A stretch of 64,000 bases of DNA from positions 2,232,001-2,296,000 of the forward strand of contig NZ_JANADK010000001.1 in assembly GCF_024199795.1 (NCBI RefSeq), given 5' to 3'. The stretch is from Bradyrhizobium sp. CCGB01. GTDB lineage: Bacteria > Pseudomonadota > Alphaproteobacteria > Rhizobiales > Xanthobacteraceae. This document shows, in pieces, positions 1 to 8,498 of this stretch. Position 1 is the first letter of the stretch. Each line of letters opens with the position of its first letter. Both the position numbers and the translations under genes were made by a program. Under the pieces are notes generated by a model. That model ran no database searches, had not been told where the DNA came from, and worked only from the letters and a program-made list of their open reading frames with translations.

Positions 1-768
1 CTCGCGTTCGCGATCGACCAGGTCAAGGCGATGGCACCGAAGCACCCGGAGTGGAAGCAGAAGCAGCCGTTCAAGGCGCTGCTCGACAAGGACACCAAGG
101 CACTCGCCGAGTCCGGGCAGAAGGGACTTCTGCAAATCGTTGCGGCGACGCATGCGGGCATGACGACGGATGCTTTCTCGAAGTCCGTCACCGACTGGCT
201 CTCCACCGCGCGCCATCCGCGGTTCGAGCGGCCCTACAACAGCCTTGTCTACCAGCCGATGCTGGAGCTCCTGGCCTATTTGCGGGCCAACGGCTTCAAG
301 ACGTTCATCGTGTCAGGCGGCGGCGTCGAGTTCATGCGGCCCTGGGTCGAGAAGGCCTACGGCATCCCACCCGAGCAGGTGGTCGGCTCGTCCGGCGTCG
401 TGCAATTCGAGACCGCTACGGATGGCAAGCCGCAATTGATGAAGCTCGCCAAGATCGAGTTCATCGACGACGGCGCCGGCAAGCCGGTCGGGATCAACCG
501 GTTCATCGGACGGCGTCCGATCTTCGCCTTCGGCAACTCCGACGGCGATCTGCAGATGCTGCAGTGGACGACCGCCGGAGCGGGCGCGCGCTTTGCGGGC
601 ATCGTGCATCACACCGACGCGGCGCGCGAATACGCCTACGACCGTCAATCCAAGTTCGGCAAGCTCGACAAGGCGCTCGACGCGGCCGGGGTCGCCGGGT
701 GGACCGTCGTCGACATGAAGCAGGATTGGAAGGAGGTGTTTCCGGCGAAACCAGACGCCAAGCCCTGA
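1..768 (+). CDS. HAD-superfamily phosphatase, C-terminal part (5' end outside window)
   Basis: The reading frame is open from the first base (residues LAFAIDQVKA precede the first in-window Met), so the start lies upstream of the window. About 255 residues are visible. HAD motif II is seen as FIVSGGG about 100 residues in, and motif IV as FAFGNSDGDLQML, a pattern of phosphoserine-phosphatase-like (HAD-IB) phosphohydrolases. The catalytic DxDxT loop must lie in the missing part. The substrate cannot be told. The next gene starts about 80 bases downstream on the same strand. Confidence 0.8.
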   Translation, partial: LAFAIDQVKAMAPKHPEWKQKQPFKALLDKDTKALAESGQKGLLQIVAATHAGMTTDAFSKSVTDWLSTARHPRFERPYNSLVYQPMLELLAYLRANGFKTFIVSGGGVEFMRPWVEKAYGIPPEQVVGSSGVVQFETATDGKPQLMKLAKIEFIDDGAGKPVGINRFIGRRPIFAFGNSDGDLQMLQWTTAGAGARFAGIVHHTDAAREYAYDRQSKFGKLDKALDAAGVAGWTVVDMKQDWKEVFPAKPDAKP

Positions 769-848
769 GCGGCCGCCGCAAGTGGCGCTCGAATTCCGGC
801 GCACAGCACATTTGAAAAACAGCAACGGGAAGCATGAAGAGGAACAAA

Positions 849-1358
849 ATGTCTATTCAAGCGCGCACAACTTCGCTGGCAACGGCTCTTGTTTTGCTGG
901 CATCCGGCGTGTCCCTGTCCGTTGAGACGGTGTCCGCCGCGCCACTTCAACCCGGTGCAATACACCAGGACGCGGTCGCATCGCCCGACCTCATCGAGGT
1001 GCGCGCCGCCGGGCGCCGCGGCGGGGCGGCAGTCGGTCCTCGTGGCGGTGCAGTCGTTCATCGTGGCGGGGCTGCCGTTGGTCCGCGTGGAGCGGCCTAT
1101 CGCGGTACCACCGCCGTCAGGGGACCGCGCGGCAACGTCGCGGTTCGCCACACGACGGCGGTCGCCGGCCGCGGCGGCTGGGCGCGACCGGGCTGGTACG
1201 GCTGGCCGAGAGGTGGCGCCATCGCGGCCGGTGCGGCCATCGGCATGGTGACAGCGGCGACGGCCGCAGCGTGGGCAGGTGCTGCGCCTGCGCCCGGCAT
1301 GTGCTGGTACTACACCGATCCGTCCCGGACGCAGGGCTTCTGGGACTACTGCCAGTGA
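849..1358 (+). CDS. Secreted Arg-Gly-rich protein of unknown function
   Basis: About 169 residues. An N-terminal signal peptide (MSIQARTTSLATALVLLASG) is followed by a low-complexity section with repeated RGGAAVGPRG-type units at about residues 50-110. A hydrophobic Ala/Gly segment comes next, then a C-terminal CWYYTDPSRTQGFWDYC motif with two cysteines. I chose ATG 849 because AAGAGG lies 6 bases before it; an in-frame ATG at 834 would add five residues. Export is inferred from the signal peptide. I do not recognise the function; similar small RG-rich exported proteins are typical of Bradyrhizobium. Confidence 0.7.
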   Translation: MSIQARTTSLATALVLLASGVSLSVETVSAAPLQPGAIHQDAVASPDLIEVRAAGRRGGAAVGPRGGAVVHRGGAAVGPRGAAYRGTTAVRGPRGNVAVRHTTAVAGRGGWARPGWYGWPRGGAIAAGAAIGMVTAATAAAWAGAAPAPGMCWYYTDPSRTQGFWDYCQ

Positions 1359-1391
1359 TGGCAACGCTCCGATGAAACGGAGGTCACCGCC

Positions 1392-1631
1392 ATGAGCGGC
1401 TACGACATCTTCGCCTGGATCGTGCTGGTGATCCTGCTTGCCAGTGCGATCGCCGTGGTCTGCATCGCCGGATGGCTGCCCGGGCACATCGCGAAATCGC
1501 GTAATCATCCGCATGCGCAAGCCGTGATGGTCGCAGGCTGGATCACGCTGTTTTTCGGCTTCGCATTGTGGCCGATCGCCTTCATCTGGGCCTATCTCGA
1601 CGTGCCCGCGCGCAAGGCAGGAGATGCGTGA
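1392..1631 (+). CDS. DUF3302 inner-membrane protein (YiaW-like)
   Basis: A 79-residue protein with two hydrophobic segments (about residues 7-28 and 45-66) separated by a short polar loop, PGHIAKSRNHPHAQAV. Length, topology and the YDIFAWIVL start fit the DUF3302/YiaW family. Its stop overlaps the start of the following HlyD-type gene (TGATG), so the two are probably translationally coupled. In Escherichia coli the corresponding yiaW sits next to yiaV, which encodes a membrane-fusion protein. The pair therefore probably makes one envelope complex; the substrate is unknown. The start is preceded by a good GGAGG. Confidence 0.8.
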   Translation: MSGYDIFAWIVLVILLASAIAVVCIAGWLPGHIAKSRNHPHAQAVMVAGWITLFFGFALWPIAFIWAYLDVPARKAGDA

Positions 1632-2572
1632 TGGCCGTTGCAATTCTCAATATCTACCTCGTGCTGCTCTTCCTGCTGGTGCACTTCAAGATCGTGCCCT
1701 TCAACCTGTTCTGGAAAGTGTCTCCGGCGATCGTAATGGTGGTCGTGCTGCTGGGGCTGCTGATCCCGATGGGATGGGGCGCACCGCAGGGCAATGCGCT
1801 GGTCGTACGTAACGCCGTCTCGATCGTGCCCGACGTGGCGGGCGAGGTGACGGACGTACCGGTCATCGCCAACGCGCCGCTCAAATCCGGCGACGTGCTG
1901 TTCAAGATCGACCCGACGCCTTACGCAGCGCAAGTCAAGGCGATCGACGCCCAGTTCAAGCTCGCCAAGACGCGTCTCGGTCAGATGACGCAGCTGTTCG
2001 AACGCGATGCCGGGCGCGGCTTCGATGTCGAGCAGCGGCAGTCCGAGGTCGACCAGCTGTCCGGCCAACTGGAGTCCGCGCAATGGAATCTCGACAAGAC
2101 CGTCGTACGCGCACCGGCAGACGGTTACGTCACCAACCTCGCGCTGCGCAAGGGGGCGCGTGTGTCTAGCCTGCCACTGTCGCCGGTGATGGCCTTCATC
2201 GATACGTCCTCGACCATCATCGGCATCGAGATCAACCAGATCGATGCGCGCTATATCGCACCCGGTCAGGAGGTCGAGGCCACCTTCAAATTTGCGCCCG
2301 GGCAAATCTACGCCGGCAAGGTCGAGAGCGTGCTCCAGGCGATCGCACCGGGACAGACGCAGACCTCGGGCACGGCGGTCCTGCCGAAGGCGATCGAGGC
2401 CGCGCCGTTCGTCGTCCGGGTCAGGCTCGAGGATGCGGAGTTTGCGAGGCGCCTGCCGGCCGGCAGCGCCGGCACGGCGGCGATCTACACCGACCACGTC
2501 AAGCCGGCCCACATCGTCCGTCGCGTGGTCCTGCGTCAGCTCGCGATCCTGAACTACGTCAATCCGTTCTGA
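1631..2572 (+). CDS. HlyD-family membrane-fusion protein (YiaV-like)
   Basis: A 313-residue periplasmic adaptor anchored by two N-terminal hydrophobic segments (about residues 4-20 and 30-48). The first half of the biotinyl-lipoyl-like domain (VSIVPDVAGEVTDVPV, then GDVLFKIDP) is followed by an alpha-hairpin, the second half (VRAPADGYVTNLALRKGARV) and a beta-barrel. This order is that of HlyD/EmrA-like proteins. I chose ATG 1631, one base overlapping the previous stop, because upstream in-frame residues are the DUF3302 gene read in another frame. No transporter or outer-membrane channel gene is adjacent, so the partner is unclear; the DUF3302 protein is the obvious candidate. Confidence 0.85.
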   Translation: MAVAILNIYLVLLFLLVHFKIVPFNLFWKVSPAIVMVVVLLGLLIPMGWGAPQGNALVVRNAVSIVPDVAGEVTDVPVIANAPLKSGDVLFKIDPTPYAAQVKAIDAQFKLAKTRLGQMTQLFERDAGRGFDVEQRQSEVDQLSGQLESAQWNLDKTVVRAPADGYVTNLALRKGARVSSLPLSPVMAFIDTSSTIIGIEINQIDARYIAPGQEVEATFKFAPGQIYAGKVESVLQAIAPGQTQTSGTAVLPKAIEAAPFVVRVRLEDAEFARRLPAGSAGTAAIYTDHVKPAHIVRRVVLRQLAILNYVNPF

Positions 2573-2585
2573 ATGAGAGGAAGTA

Positions 2586-2751
2586 ATGAGAATAGCCGCA
2601 CTGCCCGCCTCGATCTTTCTTCTAAGTATCCCGGTTGCACATGCGCAATCACCGGTGCCGGTGACGGTCGACAATTTCACCCGCGCGACGCCCGGAGATC
2701 TTGAGCGGCAAGTGGAAATTCCCCGAGCCGCAGCCGGCGAGTGGAACGTAG
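2586..2751 (+). pseudogene. Internally deleted DUF1254/DUF1214-type gene remnant
   Basis: A good GAGAGGAAGT ribosome site precedes ATG 2586, which opens a signal peptide and a DUF1254-like N-terminus ending VTVDNFTRA. After that the sequence stops matching in frame. From 2689 another frame reads RPEILSGKWKFPEPQPASGT followed by TAG at 2749-2751, which resembles the C-terminal end of DUF1214 proteins. The simplest reading is that the middle of a roughly 1-kb gene was deleted with loss of frame. The frame from 2586 itself stays open to 2768 (60 residues) and could still be translated. It is a divergent relative of the intact gene that follows. Confidence 0.6.
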
Positions 2752-2767
2752 AGCGAGGGAGGCTGTG

Positions 2768-4195
2768 ATGAGAAGAGCAATCGTCGGCGCCGTTGCCCTG
2801 GTTCTATCGGTCCTCAGCGCGCATGCCCAGAATATGTCGCCGGACGAGCTCGCCGCGCGCAACATTCAGCGTCGTGCGGTCGAGGCGATGATCTGGGGCA
2901 TGCCGGCGGTGAACGCCGATCTGATGCTTCAGACCATGCTCAAGATGACGAAGGCGAAGCCGAACGAGATCGTCTACTGGTCGAAGCCGGTGAACTGGAA
3001 GAACCAGACGCTGACGCCCAATCCGGATTCGATCTACTTCATGTCGTTCTGGAACGTGAAGGACGGGCCGGTGGTGGTCGAGATTCCGCCGGCGCAGGGC
3101 GGCTCGATCGCCGGCAACATCGTGACGCTCTGGCAGATGCCGCTGGAGGATACTGGTCCCGAAGGCGCCGACAAGGGGCAGGGCGGCAAGTATCTGATCC
3201 TGCCGCCTGGGCATAAGGGTGAGGTGCCTGCGGGCTACATTGCACTCCAGCCCGACGTGTTCAGCGGCTTTGCGCTGCTGCGCTCAAATCTCGTCAGCCA
3301 TGGCGATGCCGATGTCGAGAAGTCGGTGGCCTACGGCAAGCAGATCAAGGTTTATCCGCTCGCGAGCGCGAAGGAGCCGCCGCCGACGAACTTCACGGAC
3401 GCTTACGACGTCCTGTTCGACGCGACGATTCCCTACGATGCGAGCTTCTACCGCGGCCTCGACCGCGTGGTGCAGAACGAGCCGTGGCTCGATCGCGACC
3501 GCGCCATGATCGACCAACTCGCGACCATCGGAATCGTCAAGGGCAGGCCGTTCAATCCTGATCAGAAGACGGTCACGCTGCTCGACCAGGCCGCACGAGA
3601 GGCGCATGCACTCCTTGCGCAGATCTATGACGCCGGCTTCCCGGTCATCAATCCCGGCATTCGCTGGTTCCCGGCGGCCGTGCCGGAGATGGTGAAGGCG
3701 GCGAGCGGCGGCTACGGCGACCCGAATGCCTATCCGGTCGACATGCGCGGCGTGACCTACACGCTCGGCTACACCGGCATCAAGCGGCTCGGCACCGCGC
3801 AGTTCTATCTGATGGCCAACAAGGACAAGGATGGTCAGGACTTTGACGGTAGCGTCACCTATCGCTTGAGCGTGCCGGCAAACGCGCCGGTGAAGCAGTA
3901 CTGGTCGGCCACCGTCTACGACCGCGAGACCCATGCGCTGGTGCGCAACATGCCGCGCGCGAGCCGCGCGTCGATCAGCCCGGGTCTTCAAAAAAACGCC
4001 GACGGCTCCGTCGATGTCTATTTCGGTCCGAAGGCGCCGGACGGCAAGGATGCCAATTGGGTGCCCACTGATCCCACCCGAAAATTCGAGTTGCTTTTCC
4101 GTCTTTACGGGCCGGAGAAGCCGTTGTTCGATCACAGCTGGAGATTGCCTGACGTCGAGCGGGTCGCAACCACAATTGGAGGCGCCACGAAATAG
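2768..4195 (+). CDS. Exported DUF1254/DUF1214-domain protein
   Basis: 475 residues. The signal peptide MRRAIVGAVALVLSVLSAHA precedes a DUF1254 domain (AVEAMIWGMPAVNADL, about residues 30-170) and a C-terminal DUF1214 domain (about 340-460, containing YWSATVYDRETHALVRNMPR and ending near FDHSWRLPDVE). The family is periplasmic and biochemically undefined. ATG 2768 is preceded by GAGGGAGG, a near-ideal ribosome site. The gene lies between the deleted paralogue and an outer-membrane protein gene, so the three may concern one exported function. The start overlaps the open frame running through the remnant. Confidence 0.85.
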   Translation: MRRAIVGAVALVLSVLSAHAQNMSPDELAARNIQRRAVEAMIWGMPAVNADLMLQTMLKMTKAKPNEIVYWSKPVNWKNQTLTPNPDSIYFMSFWNVKDGPVVVEIPPAQGGSIAGNIVTLWQMPLEDTGPEGADKGQGGKYLILPPGHKGEVPAGYIALQPDVFSGFALLRSNLVSHGDADVEKSVAYGKQIKVYPLASAKEPPPTNFTDAYDVLFDATIPYDASFYRGLDRVVQNEPWLDRDRAMIDQLATIGIVKGRPFNPDQKTVTLLDQAAREAHALLAQIYDAGFPVINPGIRWFPAAVPEMVKAASGGYGDPNAYPVDMRGVTYTLGYTGIKRLGTAQFYLMANKDKDGQDFDGSVTYRLSVPANAPVKQYWSATVYDRETHALVRNMPRASRASISPGLQKNADGSVDVYFGPKAPDGKDANWVPTDPTRKFELLFRLYGPEKPLFDHSWRLPDVERVATTIGGATK

Positions 4196-4271
4196 GCGGG
4201 CCGCGACGAGAGCTAAGGACAGGCATGACCTGTCGGGGTGGACGACTTGATGGAACGGAAGGGGACGTGAC

Positions 4272-5288
4272 ATGAGGGGACATCTAGGAAAGGCCGGGTT
4301 TGCAGCCACATTGGCGTTGACCAGCTTCTCTGCCCAGCCCGCGCTGGCGGATTCGGGCGGCGTGGGCTTCTGGCTTCCGGGCATCTTCGGCAGCCTTGCC
4401 GCCGTTCCGGTGACGCCGGGCTGGGCCTATTCCACCATCTACATCCATCTAAACGAGAAAGGGGGCGGAGGGCAGAATTTCGTCACCAGCGGGGGCGTAC
4501 CCGGCTCGGTGACCGCCGGCCTCAATGCGCACGCCGATGTGCTCGTTCAGGGCATCACCTACACCTCCGCGATGCCTGTGCTCGGCGGTCAGGCCGCGGT
4601 CACGCTGATCACCGCGCCTGGCAACATCGGCGTCGGCGTCGACGCGACGCTGACCGGTCCACGCGGCAACACCATCTCGGGAAGCGCGACCGACAACCGC
4701 ACCACGCTGACCGACGTGTTCTACCAGGGCACGCTGAAATGGAATCAGGGCGTTCACAACGAGATGGTCTACATCACCGGCAACATCCCGAGCGGCACCT
4801 ACGATTCCAGCCGGCTCGCCAATTTGAGCTTCGGCTTTCCCGCGATCGACGCGGGAGCCGGCTACACCTATCTCGACCTGAAAACCGGCCATGAGTTCTC
4901 GATCGTCGGCGGGCTCACCTACAATTTCACGAACCCGTTTCTCCAGTACCAGAACGGCATCGATTTCCACATCGACTGGGCCGCGTCGCAGTTCGTCAGC
5001 AAGACCGTTCACGTCGGGGTCGCCGGCTATTTCTTCCAGCAGATCACGGACGACAGGGGGCCCGGTGCGAAGCTTGGCGGCTTCAGGGGGCAGGCCGTCG
5101 GCATCGGCCCGCAGATCGGATTCATGATCCCGATGTCGGACGGCTACCAGGGCTATCTCAATGTCAGGGGATACAAGGACCTCGAGGTCGAAAACCGTCC
5201 GAACAGCTGGTCGACGTGGGTTACCTTCTCGGTCTCGCAGGCGGCGCCCGCGACGGCCCCGTCGAAACCGATCGTTCGAAAATATTAA
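4272..5288 (+). CDS. SphA / phenol-MetA-type outer-membrane protein
   Basis: 338 residues. A signal peptide ending about residue 27 (SAQPALADSGG) is followed by a beta-rich sequence with alternating aromatic strands, such as AGYTYLDLKTGHEFSIVGGL and GYQGYLNVRGYKDL, and a hydrophobic terminal strand. This matches the Phenol_MetA_deg/SphA group, outer-membrane barrels often found with genes for uptake of hydrophobic or aromatic compounds. A barrel in the outer membrane is inferred; the substrate is unknown. It is followed 21 bases later by a cyclase gene, probably in one transcript with the DUF1254 gene. Confidence 0.75.
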   Translation: MRGHLGKAGFAATLALTSFSAQPALADSGGVGFWLPGIFGSLAAVPVTPGWAYSTIYIHLNEKGGGGQNFVTSGGVPGSVTAGLNAHADVLVQGITYTSAMPVLGGQAAVTLITAPGNIGVGVDATLTGPRGNTISGSATDNRTTLTDVFYQGTLKWNQGVHNEMVYITGNIPSGTYDSSRLANLSFGFPAIDAGAGYTYLDLKTGHEFSIVGGLTYNFTNPFLQYQNGIDFHIDWAASQFVSKTVHVGVAGYFFQQITDDRGPGAKLGGFRGQAVGIGPQIGFMIPMSDGYQGYLNVRGYKDLEVENRPNSWSTWVTFSVSQAAPATAPSKPIVRKY

Positions 5289-5309
5289 TGGAGGCGTCAC
5301 GGAGCTCCG

Positions 5310-7415
5310 ATGACCGGAGACCGCACTAGCAAGCGCGCGTTGCGCATCGGCTTTCAGACATCGATCATCACGGTGTTCGTGGCCGTCGTGCTGCTCGTGG
5401 GCTTGACGCTGGTCTATCTCAGCTTCGAACGCGTGACGGTGATCACGCGGGCCGCGGCCAGCGGCTTCATCGAGAAAGTGGCCCAGCTCGGCGCCGATCA
5501 CGTCGATGAGCAGTTCAAGAACGTCCGCGACAATCTCGACATCCTGTCCGGCCTGCCATCGATTCAGGAGGCCGAGATTGCCGACAATTCGCGGCTGTAC
5601 GTTCTGATGGCTGCGATGCTGCGGAACAACCCGCAGCTCTTCAATCTCTATGTCGGTTACGAGGACGGCTCCTTCATCGAGATGGACGTCATCGACCGCG
5701 CCAATTCGGCCTTCAGGAAGGGACTGAACGTCGACCAGGATGCAGCTTTCCGGCTGGTCGTGATATCGCGCACGGCCGGCGCCAAGCCTGTCACCCAGTT
5801 TCTGTCGGAGAACCTCATCCAGGTTGCGGAAGTCGCTGGCCCCGCAGGTTACGACCCGCGGCAGCGGCCATGGTATGTCGAGGCGTTCAAGAACGACAAG
5901 ACGCTGCTGACCGGCCCCTACGTCTTCTATGCCACGGGCGAGCCCGGCTACACGCTGCGGTCGCCGCTGAGGGAAGGGCGTCGCGGCGTCGTCGCCGGCG
6001 ACGTGCTTCTGAACCGGTTCGAGGACATGCTGGCGCAGCAGAAGATCGGGCACTCCGGTCTCGCTTTCCTGTTCAACGAATCCGGTCGCATCGTTGGTCA
6101 CCCCGAAATGAGCCGCTTGATGGCGGAGATACCGGAACGGCAGGACGATCTGCCGCAGATCAGCGCGCTCCGGCTGCCCGCGATCGCACCGATCATCGCC
6201 TCCTGGCGGCAGGGTGGGCCGGCGCAGCAGTTCTTCGAGGATGCGTCGGATCGAACCTACGTCGCGGCAGTGCATCGGCTTGCGACCACCGGGTCCGCCA
6301 ATGTCTCCATTGCGATGATCGCGCCGCTCGACGAATTCTACTCGCGGATCGTCGGCGAACGCCGCACGCTGTTCGCCCTTGCGCTCGCATTCGTGGGCGC
6401 CACCCTGCCATTCGCGTTCTGGCTGGGATCGCTGATGGCGCGGCCGCTGCGGAAGATCGTCGATCAGACCGACGAGATCCAGCGCTTTCAGATCGCAGAG
6501 CGGCCGCGGATTCATTCTGTCATCGCCGAGATCGAGGAACTCGGCCGCTCGGTTTTCACCATGCGCAACGTGGTGCGGAGTTTTGCGAGCTTCATTCCTC
6601 GCCAGGTCGTGCGGCAGTTGATCGAAACCGGGTCCTCGCTCAGCCTCGGCGGGGCCAGGCGCGAGGTCACGGTTCTGTTCACCGACGTCGCCGACTTCAC
6701 CGCCAAGACCGAGAGGGCCGACCCGTCGCAGGTGATGGTCTACACCTCGCGCTACTTCGCTGCGCTGTCGGACGAGATCATGCGGCATCAGGGCACGATC
6801 GACAAATATATCGGCGATGCCGTGATGGCGTTCTGGAACGCGCCGGCGGATGATCCGAACCACACCGTCAACGCGTGTCGCGCCATCCTGGCATGCCTTG
6901 CGGCGAACGAGGCGCTCAACAAGGAGTTTCGGCGCGAGGGCTGGCCGCCTTACGAGACCCGCTTCGGCTTGCATGTCGGCGATGCCGTCGTCGGCAATAT
7001 CGGGTCGAGCGACCGGATGAACTACACGGCGCTCGGCGCGACCATCAACCTGGCGTCACGGCTGGAGGGCTTGAACAAGAATTACGGTACGCGCGTTCTG
7101 GTCAGCGCCGCCGTCCGCGCACGTGCCAGTCATGCGTTCCTGTTTCGAAGCGTCGACAGCATCAGGCCCAAGGGATTTGCCGATGCGATCGAGGTGAGCG
7201 AGCTGCGTGGCGAGCTTGCGGAGGCAAGCGAGGCCGACATTGCGATGTGCCGGCGCTGGGACGAAGTTTTCGCCTCGATCGCACGGGAGGGCGCGGCCGA
7301 GACGACCCTGGCTCAGCTCTCCGGCTTCATGCTCGATTATCCCAGGGACGGCATCGCGCAACATCATGTCCAGCAGTTGCGTGCCTCCGGGCCGAACAAA
7401 GGGCAGGCGGCGTGA
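5310..7415 (+). CDS. Membrane adenylate/guanylate cyclase with Cache and HAMP domains
   Basis: 701 residues. TM1 (about 18-40) is followed by a periplasmic double-Cache-like sensor (about 45-340), TM2 (about 350-372), a HAMP linker (about 375-420) and a class III cyclase domain (about 445-620). The metal-binding aspartates are visible as D459 (FTDVADFT) and D503 (KYIGDAVM). K499 and T in YTALG occupy the base-recognition positions, and N580/R584 (NLASR) the transition-state pair, so it should be active. A purine-recognising Lys plus Thr cannot settle ATP against GTP. The ligand is unknown. The downstream binding-protein gene overlaps it by 4 bases, which implies coupling. Confidence 0.9.
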   Translation: MTGDRTSKRALRIGFQTSIITVFVAVVLLVGLTLVYLSFERVTVITRAAASGFIEKVAQLGADHVDEQFKNVRDNLDILSGLPSIQEAEIADNSRLYVLMAAMLRNNPQLFNLYVGYEDGSFIEMDVIDRANSAFRKGLNVDQDAAFRLVVISRTAGAKPVTQFLSENLIQVAEVAGPAGYDPRQRPWYVEAFKNDKTLLTGPYVFYATGEPGYTLRSPLREGRRGVVAGDVLLNRFEDMLAQQKIGHSGLAFLFNESGRIVGHPEMSRLMAEIPERQDDLPQISALRLPAIAPIIASWRQGGPAQQFFEDASDRTYVAAVHRLATTGSANVSIAMIAPLDEFYSRIVGERRTLFALALAFVGATLPFAFWLGSLMARPLRKIVDQTDEIQRFQIAERPRIHSVIAEIEELGRSVFTMRNVVRSFASFIPRQVVRQLIETGSSLSLGGARREVTVLFTDVADFTAKTERADPSQVMVYTSRYFAALSDEIMRHQGTIDKYIGDAVMAFWNAPADDPNHTVNACRAILACLAANEALNKEFRREGWPPYETRFGLHVGDAVVGNIGSSDRMNYTALGATINLASRLEGLNKNYGTRVLVSAAVRARASHAFLFRSVDSIRPKGFADAIEVSELRGELAEASEADIAMCRRWDEVFASIAREGAAETTLAQLSGFMLDYPRDGIAQHHVQQLRASGPNKGQAA

Positions 7416-8419
7416 ACGCGCGTCGCGTCAGCCGGCGGCAATTGCTGCACCGGGCGGCGATGCTGGCCGTTACCCCGACGCTGGCCGCGCCGGCGCTGGC
7501 CCAGGCCCGCGCAAAGATCAGGCTCGGCTATCTCCACGTCGTCGCCGTGGATGGCCACATCTGGACCGGGCTCGATCGCGGTACGTTCGACAGGCAGGGG
7601 ATCGACTTCGAATTGCTGGAGTTCAACACCGGGCCGGAAGTGTTCGAGGCGATGGCGAAAGGCCAGATCGACGTGCTTTCGGCGGGCGGGGTCATCTCGA
7701 GCTATCTGGCGCGCGGCGCCGGGCGCGGCTTCCTCATCAACGACATCGAGATCGCCACGGCCCAGCTCTGGGTCAGGCCGGCCCTCGGGGTGGACGGTTT
7801 CGCCGCTCTGAGGGGCAAGCGGATCGCAACGACCAGGCAGACGACGGCGCACATCTTCCTGGATCGCGCGCTGCGTGCCAATTCCAACAATCCGTCGGAG
7901 GTCGAGGTCGTCAACGGCAGCATGTCGGCTGCGGTCAAGGCGTTCATCGCCGGCGAGGTCCCGGCCGTGGCACTCTGGGTGCCGTTCAATATCGCCGTGC
8001 GCGAGGCCGTGCCCGACGCGGTCAGGCTCGTGGATGCGTCGGCGTTCTATCCGCAATCCGCCGTCCTCGGCGGCTGGGCGGCCCGCGTCGACTATGCTGC
8101 GGCGAACAAGGATATCCTCGGACGGGTCATTCGTGCATGGGCGGACGCCAACGACTACATGGTGCGCAGCCCTGCGGCCGCCGCCGAAGCTCTCCAGAAG
8201 AAGCACTACAGCCAGGCCGCGGTCGCGGACATTGTCGAGGCTTTCAAGGCGCAGAAGCTGTTTTCGTCGCGGGAATGGAAGCGATTATACACCGATGGGA
8301 CCGTGGTGAAGTGGCTTCAGCAGGTCAGCGATTTCTTCATGGCGGACGCCGGCATCACAGGCGCTGTGCGCGCGTCTGATTACTTCGACACACAGCTCTA
8401 TCTGGACATCGTGCAGTAG
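7412..8419 (+). CDS. Tat-exported ABC-type substrate-binding protein (NMT1/THI5-like)
   Basis: 335 residues from GTG 7412, which overlaps the cyclase stop as GTGA. The N-terminus carries a twin-arginine signal (SRRQLLHRAAM) and an AQA cleavage region. The mature part reads as a NitT/TauT-type periplasmic binding protein: IRLGYLHVVAVDGHIWTGLD, FEAMAKGQIDVLSAGGVISS, LRGKRIATTRQTT. Upstream open sequence in this frame lies over the cyclase gene and is not coding. No permease or ATPase gene follows, so it either uses a distant transporter or presents ligand to the cyclase sensor encoded just before it; the second idea is inference. Confidence 0.8.
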   Translation: MNARRVSRRQLLHRAAMLAVTPTLAAPALAQARAKIRLGYLHVVAVDGHIWTGLDRGTFDRQGIDFELLEFNTGPEVFEAMAKGQIDVLSAGGVISSYLARGAGRGFLINDIEIATAQLWVRPALGVDGFAALRGKRIATTRQTTAHIFLDRALRANSNNPSEVEVVNGSMSAAVKAFIAGEVPAVALWVPFNIAVREAVPDAVRLVDASAFYPQSAVLGGWAARVDYAAANKDILGRVIRAWADANDYMVRSPAAAAEALQKKHYSQAAVADIVEAFKAQKLFSSREWKRLYTDGTVVKWLQQVSDFFMADAGITGAVRASDYFDTQLYLDIVQ

Positions 8420-8498
8420 CCCGGTTCGTTCACGCCCCTCGTCAGGCAAGATGCGGCCGATCGGACGAATGCCGGATTGGCGCGGCAATCAGTTCGGG

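Noticed and set aside
4449..6974. An 841-residue minus-strand open frame
   Set aside because: It lies opposite the SphA-type and cyclase genes, which have clear domains and catalytic residues. Its composition (Arg/Asp/His-rich) is typical of antisense frames in high-GC DNA.
6875..7411. N-terminal extension of the substrate-binding protein
   Set aside because: The extra residues come from the cyclase gene in another frame; GTG 7412 gives a proper Tat signal peptide and overlaps the cyclase stop.
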